A DNA stretch of 64,000 bases from Streptomyces roseicoloratus (GCF_004117935.1 NZ_SDOY01000057.1:1-64000); one strand, 5' to 3'; positions 53,677-62,711 are shown, counted from the first letter of the stretch. The notes: generated by a model from the letters alone, not told the origin. Program-made: numbers and translations.

Positions 53677-54453
53677 ATGAGCGGAATTCTCGAGGGCAAG
53701 CGCATCCTGATCACCGGTGTGCTGATGGAGTCCTCCATCGCCTTCCACGCCGCCAAGCTGGCTCAGGAGCAGGGCGCGGAGATCATCCTCACCGCGTGGC
53801 CGCGGCCGACGCTGACCGAGCGCATCGCCAAGAAGCTGCCCCAGCCCGACAAGGTCAAGGTCCTGGAGCTCGACGTCTCCAACGACGAGCACCTCGCCCG
53901 CCTGGAGGGCCAGGTCCGCGAGCACCTCGGCGACCGCCTCGACGGCATCGTGCACTCCATCGGCTTCGCGCCGCAGGACGCGCTCGGCGGCAACTTCCTG
54001 AACACGCCGTTCGAGTCCGTGGCCACCGCCATGCACGTCTCGGCCTTCTCCCTGAAGTCCCTGACGATGGCGCTGCTGCCGCTGATGAGCGAGGGCGGCT
54101 CGGTCGTCGGCCTCACCTTCGACGCCAAGTTCGCCTGGCCGCAGTACGACTGGATGGGCCCGGCCAAGGCCGCGCTGGAGGCCACCAGCCGCTACATGGC
54201 GCGTGACCTGGGCAAGCAGGACATCCGCTGCAACCTGGTCTCGGCCGGTCCGCTCGGCTCCATGGCCGCGAAGTCCATCCCGGGCTTCTCGGACCTGGCC
54301 TCCGTCTGGGACAGCCGTTCCCCGCTGGCCTGGGACCTGTCCGACCCGGAGCCCGCGGGCCGCGCGATCGTCGCCCTGCTCTCCGACTGGTTCCCGAAGA
54401 CGACCGGCGAGATCGTCCACGTGGACGGCGGTCTGCACGCGATCGGCGCCTGA
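53677..54453 (+). CDS. fabI: Enoyl-[acyl-carrier-protein] reductase (InhA-like)
   Basis: 258-residue NADH-dependent reductase that saturates enoyl-ACP in the last step of each elongation cycle. It has ITGVLMESSIAFHAAKLAQEQGAEIILT, the Gly-rich region without the classical GxGxG, and the catalytic Tyr, Met and Lys in YDWMGPAKAALE, the same spacing as in mycobacterial InhA. DGGLHAIGA closes it. Closed by a very strong terminator. Confidence 0.96.
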   Translation: MSGILEGKRILITGVLMESSIAFHAAKLAQEQGAEIILTAWPRPTLTERIAKKLPQPDKVKVLELDVSNDEHLARLEGQVREHLGDRLDGIVHSIGFAPQDALGGNFLNTPFESVATAMHVSAFSLKSLTMALLPLMSEGGSVVGLTFDAKFAWPQYDWMGPAKAALEATSRYMARDLGKQDIRCNLVSAGPLGSMAAKSIPGFSDLASVWDSRSPLAWDLSDPEPAGRAIVALLSDWFPKTTGEIVHVDGGLHAIGA

Positions 54454-54478
54454 CGGCGGCCGGTCCCGGTACGGCTTG

Positions 54479-54525
54479 CGAGGGCCGTGCGTCCGCTCCC
54501 CCGGGGAGCGGACGCACGGCCCTCG
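54479..54525 (+). terminator. Terminator after fabI, 23-bp perfect arms
   Basis: Arms of 23 bp (54479-54501 and 54503-54525) with a single base between are perfectly complementary. The actual loop will open the last few pairs. A GGCTTTTCCCG stretch follows. The DNA up to 54736 shows no gene. Confidence 0.9.
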
Positions 54526-54736
54526 TGGCTTTTCCCGTGGCGTTTCGTGGCTTCGTACGGGCTTCCCGCGCCTCGAGTCGAAAAGTCCGGCGAATCGCAT
54601 CAGACTGGTCGTGGGCGTGACGCTCGGAACGTGCCGGAGCGTGTGGCCCAGGGCGTGAGCCCGAAGAGCGGAGCTCGGGGACGCTCGGGGCGCGATGTCC
54701 GGCTACTTCGGCTACTGACGGGGAGGAGGTGCGGGC

Positions 54737-55132
54737 ATGTGCGCGCAGCACCACACGTTCGCCGCGGTCGCCTCGGCCGCCGCGCTCCTCGCCGGCCTCA
54801 CCGGGCTCGGCGTCGCCGCCGAGGTCCGCGCCGCACCCGCTCCCACGGAGGACGTCCCCGCCACCGCGCCGGCGGCCGCCGGGGACGAGGACTTCGGCGC
54901 CTCGTGTCGCACCCTCGTGCAGGGCTCCACCGTCACGGCCCACTGCCGGAACCCCTATCCGCGCACCGACCGGGTCCGGCTCCACGTGGAGTGCGACCGC
55001 TGGTGGGACGTGGACACCGACAGCGCTCCCGTCGAGGTCGGCCCCGCCGACTACGCCCAGGTCACCGGCCGCTGCTGGAAGGAGGTCCGCTCGGCCTGGG
55101 TCACCCACGAACCGGCGGCTCCGGGTTCCTGA
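54737..55132 (+). CDS. Secreted small protein of unknown function
   Basis: 131-residue protein with a signal peptide (AAVASAAALLAGLTGLGVAAEVRA, about residues 9-32), an acidic Ala/Pro linker and an 80-residue domain with four Cys: ASCRTL, AHCRNP, VECDRWWDV, GRCWKEV. Two disulfides are likely. GGGAGGAGG lies before ATG 54737. I do not recognise the family. The 3' end overlaps the GntR gene by 32 bp in opposite direction. Confidence 0.8.
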   Translation: MCAQHHTFAAVASAAALLAGLTGLGVAAEVRAAPAPTEDVPATAPAAAGDEDFGASCRTLVQGSTVTAHCRNPYPRTDRVRLHVECDRWWDVDTDSAPVEVGPADYAQVTGRCWKEVRSAWVTHEPAAPGS

Positions 55133-55790
55133 GGCACAGGAACGGGTAGCTCGCCGCCTCCGCCGCCGCGCGCTCGGCGTCGCCCTCGCGGATCGCCTCC
55201 ACCAGGCGCGCGTGGTCCATGTGGTTCTCCGGCCGCAGCTCCCGCCCCACGTCGCCACGCAGCCACTCGCGCAGCACGTGCCCCAGGTCCGCGTAGATCT
55301 CCGTCAGCACCTCGTTGTGCGAGGCCACCACGACGGCGTGGTGGAACGCCGCGTCCGCCGTCACGAACTCCTCCGCGTCCCCGCCGCCCCACGCCTCCTC
55401 ACGGCGCAGCAGCAGCGCGTCCAGCTGCTTCAGGTCCCGGTCGGTGCGGCGCCGCGCGGCCAGCCGGGCGGCCGAGGACTCCAGCGTGGAGCGCAGCTCG
55501 GCCACGTCCCTCGGGTCGGAGCCGGCGAACCTGCGGTGCATCACCCCGGCCAGCTCGCTGGTCGCCACCACATAGGTGCCCGAGCCCTGCCGGATGTCCA
55601 GCAGCCCGTTGTGGGCGAGCGCGCGCACCGCCTCGCGGACGGTGTTACGGGCCACCCCGAGCTGCTCCACCAGCTCGGGCTCGGTCGGGATCCGGGTGCC
55701 GACCGGCCACTCGCCCGAGGTGATCTGGTTCCGCAACTGCGTGATCACCTGGTCGGAGAGCCCGCTGCGCCGGGGATGGCCGAGGGCCAT
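55101..55790 (-). CDS. GntR/FadR-family transcriptional regulator
   Basis: 229-residue regulator. The winged helix has LSDQVITQLRNQITSGEWPVGTRIPTEPELVEQLGVARNTVREAVRALAHNGLLDIRQGSGTYV. The C-terminal FCD-type helical ligand domain has metal-binding-type His residues (AAFHHAVVVASHN, HMDHARLVEAI). It is divergent from a CynX/NimT transporter with a short shared promoter containing an inverted repeat, so it probably regulates itself and the transporter. GGAAGG before ATG 55790. Confidence 0.92.
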   Translation of the reverse strand: MALGHPRRSGLSDQVITQLRNQITSGEWPVGTRIPTEPELVEQLGVARNTVREAVRALAHNGLLDIRQGSGTYVVATSELAGVMHRRFAGSDPRDVAELRSTLESSAARLAARRRTDRDLKQLDALLLRREEAWGGGDAEEFVTADAAFHHAVVVASHNEVLTEIYADLGHVLREWLRGDVGRELRPENHMDHARLVEAIREGDAERAAAEAASYPFLCLRNPEPPVRG

Positions 55791-55813
55791 GCTGCACCTT
55801 CCCATTCGTTCGA

Positions 55814-55829
55814 GATTGGACAACCAATC
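55814..55829. promoter_or_regulatory. Operator candidate between GntR regulator and MFS gene
   Basis: GATTGGACAACCAATC has perfect 6-bp arms around ACAA, 24 bp upstream of both starts. The TGG-N-CCA style resembles FadR-type operators. Confidence 0.7.
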
Positions 55830-55853
55830 ATCCCATGATTCTATGATGGGCCC

Positions 55854-57167
55854 ATGCCTGACGAGCCCCAGACACTCACCCCGACCGCCGGGAAGCAGCC
55901 GCGCGCCACGGGCGCCGCCGATTCTCCCGCACCCGCCGGCCCCGCCCGCTGGGTGACCCGGCTGGTCGTCGTGGGGCTCGTCCTCTCCGCCCTCAACCTG
56001 CGCCCGGCCATCACCAGCCTGGGCGCCCTGCTCGAAGAGGTCAGCGCCGGCCTCCACATGAGCGGCACCGTGGCCGGCGTCCTCACCTCAGTGCCGCCGC
56101 TGTGCTTCGCCGTCTTCGGCGTCGCCGCACCGCGCCTCGCCCGCCGCTTCGGACCCGTGGCCGTCGTCTGCGCCGGCATGGCCGCGATCCTCGCCGGCCT
56201 GGTCCTGCGCTCCCTCGCGGGCGGCACCCCGGCCTTCCTCGCCGCCAGCGCCCTCGCCCTCATGGGCATCGCGCTCAGCAACGTCCTCATGCCGGTCCTC
56301 GTCAAGACGTACTTCCCGGACCGCATCGGCAGCATGACCGGCCTCTACTCCATGGCCCTCGCCATGGGCACCTCCCTGGCCGCCGCCGCGACCGTGCCCG
56401 TGACCGACCTCCTCGGCGGCGACTGGCGCCTCGGCCTGGGCGTCTGGGCGGTCCTCGCCGCGTTCGCCGTGCTGCCCTGGCTCCCGCTGCTGCGCTCCCG
56501 TGCCACCACGGGCCCCGCCGCCGGCGGGACCGGGGGAGCGGCGCACGCCGACGGCGGGGCACGCGGTGCCACCGCGCCCACGGCCGCGCCCCGCGTCACC
56601 CGCAGCCGCACCGCCTGGGCCCTCGCCTGCTTCTTCGGACTCCAGGCCACCGGCGCGTACATCACCATGGGCTGGATGCCGCAGATCTTCCGCGACGCCG
56701 GCGTCCCCGCCTCCACGGCGGGCGTGCTCCTCGCGGTCACCATGGTCATGGGCGTACCGCTCGCCTTCGTCATCCCCGGACTCGCGACCAGGCTGCGCAA
56801 CCAGGCACCCATCGTCGTCGCCCTCGGCCTGTGCGGCCTCGGCGGCTACACCGGGCTCTACGTCGCGCCGGCCGGCGGCGCCTGGCTCTGGGCCCTGCTC
56901 CTCGGCGTCTCCAACTGTGCCTTCCCGCTGGCCCTCACCATGATCGGCATGCGCTCGCGCACCGGCGCGGGCGTCGTGAGGCTCTCCGCCTTCGCCCAGA
57001 GCACCGGCTACCTCATCTCCATCCCCGGACCGCTCCTCGTCGGTGTCCTCTACCAGCACAGCGGCGGCTGGGGCCTGCCCATCGCCCTCATGGCCGGACT
57101 GATGGTCCCGCAGATGATCGTCGGCTCCCTCGCGGGCAGGGACCGGACGGTCGAGGACGAATGCTGA
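55854..57167 (+). CDS. CynX/NimT-family MFS transporter
   Basis: 437-residue 12-helix major facilitator. Early motif LVLSALNLRPAITSLGALLEEVSAGLHMSGTVAGVLTSVPPLCFAVFG is typical of CynX/NimT proteins (cyanate or 2-nitroimidazole transport names). The loop at about 210-255 is Ala/Gly-rich. Divergent GntR regulator likely controls it. A tiny membrane protein gene follows by 17 bp. The solute is unknown. Confidence 0.92.
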   Translation: MPDEPQTLTPTAGKQPRATGAADSPAPAGPARWVTRLVVVGLVLSALNLRPAITSLGALLEEVSAGLHMSGTVAGVLTSVPPLCFAVFGVAAPRLARRFGPVAVVCAGMAAILAGLVLRSLAGGTPAFLAASALALMGIALSNVLMPVLVKTYFPDRIGSMTGLYSMALAMGTSLAAAATVPVTDLLGGDWRLGLGVWAVLAAFAVLPWLPLLRSRATTGPAAGGTGGAAHADGGARGATAPTAAPRVTRSRTAWALACFFGLQATGAYITMGWMPQIFRDAGVPASTAGVLLAVTMVMGVPLAFVIPGLATRLRNQAPIVVALGLCGLGGYTGLYVAPAGGAWLWALLLGVSNCAFPLALTMIGMRSRTGAGVVRLSAFAQSTGYLISIPGPLLVGVLYQHSGGWGLPIALMAGLMVPQMIVGSLAGRDRTVEDEC

Positions 57168-57184
57168 GATGCGAGACTGGGCCC

Positions 57185-57301
57185 ATGCCCGTACTCGAAC
57201 CCAACCCCCCGAACGGCCAGAAGAAGCTCCTCGCCGTCTTCGGCGCGATGATCGGCATCACGGTCGTCATCGCCGTCATCGCGTCCATCGCCTCTCCCTG
57301 A
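57185..57301 (+). CDS. SGM_5486-type transporter-associated small protein
   Basis: 38-residue protein MPVLEPNPPNGQKKLLAVFG then a single membrane helix MIGITVVIAVIASIASP. It lies 17 bp after the CynX/NimT gene, in the same direction. Such tiny proteins beside these transporters are known as the SGM_5486 family from memory. It may stabilise or regulate the transporter. Confidence 0.78.
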   Translation: MPVLEPNPPNGQKKLLAVFGAMIGITVVIAVIASIASP

Positions 57302-57375
57302 GGTCGTTCTGAGCTCGCCCTGAGCCGGCCCTGAGCTCGCCTTGAGCTCGCCCTGAGGTCGTTCTGCGCTCGTCC
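57299..57375. repeat. 11-bp tandem repeat, seven units
   Basis: Seven units of TGAGCTCGCCC type, one helical turn apart, run from the TGA stop of the small protein to 57375. Sequence is not a PHO box. Confidence 0.85.
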
Positions 57376-57385
57376 TGAGCTCTCG

Positions 57386-57416
57386 CCACCCTCCCCGTCC
57401 GAGCCGGGGAGGGTGG
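57386..57416 (+). terminator. Hairpin after the 11-bp repeats
   Basis: CCACCCTCCCCG pairs with CGGGGAGGGTGG around a 7-base loop. Confidence 0.8.
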
Positions 57417-57549
57417 GGTTGTCCCCCTGTCCCCTAGGGGGTGAGTGTCAGGGTCAAGTGGGTGGATCACCTGATGGGCCGGAGCCGGGCCGCTCCGTAC
57501 GTTGGTGTCACCGCGGAAAACGCGGCGAACCCATCCCACGGAGGCGGCC

Positions 57550-57753
57550 ATGACGGCGCGAACCCACACCGGTGCACAGGTCCGGCGGACCGGCGTCGAC
57601 ACCCGGCTGCCCTGGTGGGCTCTCGCTCTTCCCGTCGCCGCGTTCGCCGCCCTCTTCCTGCTCGTCACGGGCTCCTCGGACGCCCCGGCGGCGGCCGGCG
57701 ACCCCGGCGTCGGCCGCTTCCTGGCGCACCTCCAGCAAACCCTCTCTCCCTGA
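57550..57753 (+). CDS. Small single-helix membrane protein
   Basis: 67-residue protein. A basic N-terminus precedes one helix (WWALALPVAAFAALFLLVTGS), then a short external tail AGDPGVGRFLAHLQQTLSP. ACGGAGGCGG precedes ATG 57550, an ideal RBS. It ends 35 bp before the SixA gene. Conserved in related Streptomyces by appearance; function unknown. Confidence 0.75.
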   Translation: MTARTHTGAQVRRTGVDTRLPWWALALPVAAFAALFLLVTGSSDAPAAAGDPGVGRFLAHLQQTLSP

Positions 57754-57788
57754 GTCAACCCGGGCCGTTTCGTGCGAAGCTGTCCAGC

Positions 57789-58307
57789 ATGAGCGTCGAC
57801 ACACCCCGCAGGATCGTGCTGCTCCGACACGCCAAGGCGGACTGGCCCCAGACCTCCGACCACGAGCGCCCGCTCGCCGAGCGTGGCCGCACCGACGCCC
57901 CCGTCGCGGGCCGCAGGCTCGCCGACACCGGCATCGCCTTCGACCTCGCCCTCTGCTCGACCGCCGTGCGGACCCGGGAGACCTGGAAGCTCGCCGTCCA
58001 CGAGCTGCCCGAGCGTCCGAAGACGGTGTACGAGGAGCGGATCTACGAGGCCTCGCCCGGCGAGCTCATCGCCGTGATCAACGAGACCCCGGACACCGTC
58101 GACGACCTGCTGCTCATCGGCCACAACCCGGGGATGCACGGCCTTGCGGAGGTCCTCGCCGGCGAGGCCGAGGGCGACTCCCGCACCCGGATGAACCGCA
58201 CCGGCTTCCCGACCTCCGCCTTCGCCGTCCTCTCCTTCCACGGCACCTGGAAGTCCGTCGAACCCGGCGTGGGCACCCTGGTCGACTTCTGGACCCCGCA
58301 CGACTGA
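57789..58307 (+). CDS. SixA-family phosphohistidine phosphatase
   Basis: 172-residue histidine phosphatase. LLRHAKADW carries the nucleophilic His and Arg (RHxK form, typical of SixA), ERGRTDAPVAGRRLAD, CSTAVRTRETW, and IGHNPGMHGLAEVLAG has the second catalytic His. SixA enzymes remove phosphate from His-containing phosphocarrier proteins. Cytoplasmic. ATG at 57789. Confidence 0.93.
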   Translation: MSVDTPRRIVLLRHAKADWPQTSDHERPLAERGRTDAPVAGRRLADTGIAFDLALCSTAVRTRETWKLAVHELPERPKTVYEERIYEASPGELIAVINETPDTVDDLLLIGHNPGMHGLAEVLAGEAEGDSRTRMNRTGFPTSAFAVLSFHGTWKSVEPGVGTLVDFWTPHD

Positions 58308-58415
58308 CCGGCGATCGCCCCCGCACGACGGACCCGCGACCGCCGATCTGTCGTACGTCCCCCGACGGCTGACCGGCCGCCGACCGCCGTCCGCCGATCG
58401 CCGCCGGCCCGTACG

Positions 58416-58471
58416 CCCGTACGCGAAAGGGCCCGGCCGTCCTCATGACGACCGGGCCCTCTCCGTACGGG
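58416..58471. terminator. Bidirectional hairpin between SixA and serB
   Basis: Outer arms CCCGTACG/CGTACGGG and inner arms AGGGCCCGG/CCGGGCCCT form a long imperfect stem between the convergent genes. Confidence 0.8.
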
Positions 58472-58501
58472 TCCTCCGGCACCGCTGCCGGGACTCCCGG
58501 C

Positions 58502-59749
58502 TCAGTGCAGCAGCTCGCCCGTCCCGCCGTCCGCCGCCTCGACCTCTTCGCGCGTGATGCCGAGGAGGTAGAGCACGGTGTCCAGGAACGGCACGTTGAC
58601 GGCCGTGTCCGCCGCCCGGCGCACCACCGGCTTCGCGTTGAACGCCACCCCGAGCCCGGCCGCGTTCAGCATGTCCAGGTCGTTCGCGCCGTCACCGATC
58701 GCGACCGTCTGCGCCAGCGGCACCCCGGCCTCCTCGGCGAACCGGCGCAGCAGCCGCGCCTTGCCGGCCCGGTCGACGATCTCCCCGGTCACCCGGCCGG
58801 TCAGCCTGCCGTCGACGATCTCCAGGGTGTTCGCCTGGGCGAAGTCGAGCCCCAGCTTCTCCTTGAGGTCGTCGGTGACCTGCGTGAAGCCACCCGAGAC
58901 GACGCCCACCTGATAGCCCAGCCGCTTGAGCGTACGGATCAGGGTGCGCGCCCCGGGGGTCAGCCGCACCTCGGCGCGGACCTTGTCGACCACGGACGCG
59001 TCCAGACCGGCGAGCAGCTCCACGCGCGCGTGCAGCGACTGCTCGAAGTCCAGCTCGCCGCGCATCGCCGCGGCCGTCACCTCGGCGACCTTGTCCTCGC
59101 AGCCGGCGTGCGCCGCGAACAGCTCGATGACCTCGTCCTGGATGAGCGTCGAGTCGACGTCCATGACCACGAGCCGCTGGGCCCGCCGGTGCAGCCCGGC
59201 GGAGACCACGGCCACGTCGACGCCGACCGAGTGGGCCTCGGTGGCGAGCGCCGTGCGCAGCGCCTCCGTCCCGCAGCCGGAGACGGCGAACTCGACGGCC
59301 GTCACCGGATACTTGGCGAGCCGGAAGATGCGGTCGATGTTGCCGCCGGTCTCCGCGATCCTGGCCGCTATGGCCGCCGTCTGCTCGGCGGTCAGCGGAT
59401 GGCCGAGCACCGTCACGTGCGAGCGGCCCTCGCCGCGCGGCCGGTTGTCACCGGTGCCCGAGATGATCTCGGCCTGCAGCTTCATGGACTCGGCCCAGCT
59501 GTGCACGGTCGCCCGCAGCTCGCCCTGGCCGACGGCGGTCGGCTCGGTGACGAGCGCGCACAGGACGAGCCGGCCGCGGGACACGACCTGCTCGATGTCC
59601 ACGACGTCGACGGAGTACGCGGCGAGGGTGTCGAAGAGTCCGGCGGTGATCCCGGGACGGTCCTTCCCGAAGATCTTGACGAGGAGGGTCGGGACGTCCG
59701 GGCCGGGAACGCCCGTGGTGGGAACATCTGGGGTCTGCGATGCGCTCAT
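58502..59749 (-). CDS. serB: Phosphoserine phosphatase SerB with N-terminal ACT domains
   Basis: 415-residue HAD-type enzyme making serine from phosphoserine. The N-terminal 180 residues hold ACT-type regulatory sequence (LLVKIFGKDRPGITAGLFDTLAAYSVDVVDIEQV), a likely serine-sensing region. The HAD core has DVDSTLIQDE with the nucleophile Asp, GVVSGGFTQV, LGLDFAQANTLEI and IGDGANDLDML. ATG 59749 has GGAAGC upstream. SixA converges on it. Confidence 0.96.
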   Translation of the reverse strand: MSASQTPDVPTTGVPGPDVPTLLVKIFGKDRPGITAGLFDTLAAYSVDVVDIEQVVSRGRLVLCALVTEPTAVGQGELRATVHSWAESMKLQAEIISGTGDNRPRGEGRSHVTVLGHPLTAEQTAAIAARIAETGGNIDRIFRLAKYPVTAVEFAVSGCGTEALRTALATEAHSVGVDVAVVSAGLHRRAQRLVVMDVDSTLIQDEVIELFAAHAGCEDKVAEVTAAAMRGELDFEQSLHARVELLAGLDASVVDKVRAEVRLTPGARTLIRTLKRLGYQVGVVSGGFTQVTDDLKEKLGLDFAQANTLEIVDGRLTGRVTGEIVDRAGKARLLRRFAEEAGVPLAQTVAIGDGANDLDMLNAAGLGVAFNAKPVVRRAADTAVNVPFLDTVLYLLGITREEVEAADGGTGELLH

Positions 59750-60128
59750 GGTGCTTCCACCGTATCGGGCACCGGGTGCCACTCCATCCCCCGTCCCGCC
59801 TGCCGGACACCCACCCGGCCGAGGCCCCGCCACGAGCGGCCCCACCGGCCGGGGCCGAGGCGGGCACACGGGCGCCGCGGAGCCGGCGGGCGGGCCCCGC
59901 GGAGCCGGCGGGCGCGTGTCCCTCACCACTCCGCCCCGGGGGCTCGCCGGCCGGCTCCCGCCGACCGCGGGCGGAGGCCGGAGCCGCCCGGGCGTACGTG
60001 ACCTGTCGGGCATGCGCAAGCTCTTCACGTGGCCCGACTTTCGGATACCGGCCGGGGCCTGAAATAGTTCCCCAGGATGTTCACCATCCCTGGGCTCCCG
60101 ACGACGGGGGTGCATCGGGGGACAAGTA
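59750..60128. other. 379-bp gap between serB and the FHA-ABC gene
   Basis: Divergent starts bound this gap. It contains an 18-bp direct repeat (CCGCGGAGCCGGCGGGCG at 59875 and 59897), Gly/Pro-type GC-rich DNA that looks coding in no frame, and then a lower-GC stretch from about 60000 (ACGTGGCCCGACTTTCGG, GAAATAGTTCCCC) probably holding the promoter of the FHA-ABC gene. Confidence 0.5.
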
Positions 60129-62711
60129 GTGGGGCATGGAGTGCCAGAACTCGTACTGGAATTGAATGGAAGGACCTGGACCCTCGATCCGTCCAGGTCG
60201 TACACCCTGGGGCGCGATCCCCAGGGGGACCTGGTGATCGACGACGCCAGGGTCTCGTGGCGACACGCCACCATCAGCTGGGGCGGCCGGAGTTGGGTCA
60301 TCGAGGACCACGGCTCCACCAACGGCACGTTCGTCCAGGGCCAGCGGATCCACCAGATGGAGATCGGGCCCGGCTCGGCCGTCCACCTCGGCAACGCCAC
60401 CGACGGCCCGCGGCTGAACCTCGCCGCCGCCGGCGCGCCGGCCCAGCAGCAGGTGCCGCACCAGCAGCAGGTGCCGCAGGCCGCACAGCAGGCCGCCCAT
60501 CACGGGCTGCATCAGGAGATGACCCACCAGGCCCCTCCGCAGCACCAGGCGCCGCAGCACCAGGCGCCGTACAAGGCGCCCCAGCAGCACGCCCCGCAGC
60601 AGCAGGGCTGGCAGCAGCCGCCGCAGCACCAGGCGCCGCCGCAGGTCCCGCACCAGCAGGCGGGCCCGCAGGGCGCGTCGCCGATGCACGGCGACCGCAG
60701 CCCCACGACCTTCCACGAGCTGAACCTCGGCCGGGTGATGCGCATCGGTCGTGCGCTGGAGAACGAGCTGGTCGTCTCCGACCTCCAGGTCTCGCGTCTG
60801 CACGCCGAGTTCCACGCGACGCCCGACGGGCGCTTCCAGATCCGCGACCTCGGCTCGCACAACGGCACGTACGTCAACGGTCAGCCGATCGCCAAGGGCG
60901 GCACCGTCCTCATCGGCCCCAACGACATCGTCGGCGTCGGTCACTCGACCTTCCGGATCGTCGGGAACCAGCTCGAGGAGTTCGTCGACACCGGTGAGGT
61001 CTCCTTCTCGGCCCGCCACCTCACGGTGACGGTCGACGGCGGCAAGCAGATCCTCAAGGACGTCACCTTCGGCGTCCCGGAGAAGTCGCTCATCGGCGTC
61101 ATCGGCCCCTCCGGCTCCGGCAAGTCGACCCTCCTCAAGGCGCTCACCGGCTACCGGCCCGCCGACCAGGGCGACGTCCTCTACGACAACCGCAGCCTCT
61201 ACAAGCAGTTCGCCGAGCTGCGCCAGCGCATCGGTCTGGTCCCGCAGGACGACATCCTGCACAAGGAGCTGACCGTCCAGAAGGCGCTGCGCTACGCGGC
61301 CAAGCTCCGCTTCCCCGGCGACACCGCCGAGGCCGAGCGCGAGGCCCGGATCGGCGAGGTGCTGCGGGAGCTCAAGCTCGACATCCACAAGGAGAAGAAG
61401 GTCACCTCCCTCTCCGGTGGCCAGCGCAAGCGCGTCTCCGTCGCCCTGGAGCTGCTGACCAAGCCGTCGCTGATCTTCCTGGACGAGCCGACCTCCGGTC
61501 TCGACCCGGGCATGGACCGCGACGTGATGCAGCTGCTGCGCGGCCTCGCCGACGACGGCCGCACGGTCCTCGTGGTCACCCACTCGGTGGCCGAGCTCGG
61601 CCTGTGCGACAAGCTGCTCGTGATGGCGCCCGGCGGCTCGGTGGCCTACTTCGGCCCGCCGGACGAGGCGCTGAACTTCTTCGGCTACTCCACCTGGGCC
61701 GACGTCTTCTCCGCCTTCGAGAACTACCGCGACTACGACTGGGCGGGCCGCTGGAAGGGCTCGCAGCACTACCAGATGTACGCGGCGGAGATCGACGCCG
61801 TCGCCGCCCAGCCGGTGCAGATGCCGCAGCAGGCCCAGCAGGCGATGACCCGGCCGCCCAAGCCACAGGGCTGGGGCTCCCAGCTGTGGACGCTGATCCG
61901 CCGCTACACGTCGGTGATCGCCTCCGACAAGGGCTTCCTGGCCCTGATGGTGATCCTGCCGGCGGTCATCGGCTCGGTGTCCGTGGTCATCCCCGCCGAC
62001 TTCGGCCTGGCGCCGCCCAAGCCGCCGTCCCGCTTCAACGGCGACGCCGGCATCATCATGCTGATCCTCGCGGTCGGCATGTGCTTCTCCGGCGCGGCGA
62101 ACTCGGTCCGAGAACTGATCAAGGAACGGGTCATCTACGAGCGGGAGCGCGCCACCGGCCTGTCCCGCTCGGCGTACCTGATGTCCAAGGTGATCGTCCT
62201 CGGCGTCATCACGGCCTTCCAGGGCGTGATCCTCTGCGTCATCGGCTTCGCCATCCGCGAGCTGCCCGCCGAGGGCCTGATCATGCCGCCGGCCGTCGAG
62301 CTCTGCCTCGTGGTCATCGCGCTCGGCCTCACCTCGATGATGGTGGGCCTGGTCATCTCCGCGCTGGTGAAGACCGCCGAGAAGACGATGCCGCTGCTCG
62401 TCATGTTCGCCATCGTCCAGGTGGTGTTCACCGGCATCCTCTTCAAGGTGTACGGCTCGCCCGGCCTGGAGCAGTTCGCCTGGCTGATGCCGTCCCGCTG
62501 GGCCATCGCGGGCGCGGGCACCACGCTCGACCTCGCCCACCTGATGGCGCCGTGGGACCCGAAGAACCCGACCGACCTGGACCCGCTGTGGGAGCACAGC
62601 GCCGGCCAGTGGGGCCTCAACGTCGGCGTGCTGCTGTTCATGACCGCGGTGCTCGGCATCCTGGTCGCACGCCTGCTGCGCCGCCACGAGCCCGAGGTCA
62701 TGCGCAAGTAG
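60129..62711 (+). CDS. Double-FHA ABC transporter (Rv1747-like)
   Basis: 860-residue fusion. FHA1 (about 8-85: YTLGRDPQGD, RVSWRHATIS, GSTNGTF) and FHA2 (about 198-270: RIGRALENELVVSD, VSRLHAEFH, GSHNGTYVNG) bind phosphothreonine. They are joined by a Gln/Pro/His-rich linker of some 90 residues. The ABC domain has GPSGSGKSTLL, LSGGQRKRVSVALEL, LIFLDEPTSGLDPG. Six or so membrane helices follow (residues about 590-850). Serine/threonine kinases regulate the mycobacterial homologue, an exporter linked to cell-wall lipids. GGGGGA precedes GTG 60129. Confidence 0.92.
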   Translation: MGHGVPELVLELNGRTWTLDPSRSYTLGRDPQGDLVIDDARVSWRHATISWGGRSWVIEDHGSTNGTFVQGQRIHQMEIGPGSAVHLGNATDGPRLNLAAAGAPAQQQVPHQQQVPQAAQQAAHHGLHQEMTHQAPPQHQAPQHQAPYKAPQQHAPQQQGWQQPPQHQAPPQVPHQQAGPQGASPMHGDRSPTTFHELNLGRVMRIGRALENELVVSDLQVSRLHAEFHATPDGRFQIRDLGSHNGTYVNGQPIAKGGTVLIGPNDIVGVGHSTFRIVGNQLEEFVDTGEVSFSARHLTVTVDGGKQILKDVTFGVPEKSLIGVIGPSGSGKSTLLKALTGYRPADQGDVLYDNRSLYKQFAELRQRIGLVPQDDILHKELTVQKALRYAAKLRFPGDTAEAEREARIGEVLRELKLDIHKEKKVTSLSGGQRKRVSVALELLTKPSLIFLDEPTSGLDPGMDRDVMQLLRGLADDGRTVLVVTHSVAELGLCDKLLVMAPGGSVAYFGPPDEALNFFGYSTWADVFSAFENYRDYDWAGRWKGSQHYQMYAAEIDAVAAQPVQMPQQAQQAMTRPPKPQGWGSQLWTLIRRYTSVIASDKGFLALMVILPAVIGSVSVVIPADFGLAPPKPPSRFNGDAGIIMLILAVGMCFSGAANSVRELIKERVIYERERATGLSRSAYLMSKVIVLGVITAFQGVILCVIGFAIRELPAEGLIMPPAVELCLVVIALGLTSMMVGLVISALVKTAEKTMPLLVMFAIVQVVFTGILFKVYGSPGLEQFAWLMPSRWAIAGAGTTLDLAHLMAPWDPKNPTDLDPLWEHSAGQWGLNVGVLLFMTAVLGILVARLLRRHEPEVMRK

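Noticed and set aside
60081..62687. 868-codon open frame antisense to the FHA-ABC gene
   Set aside because: Antisense artefact of a high-GC gene with clear ABC motifs on the plus strand.
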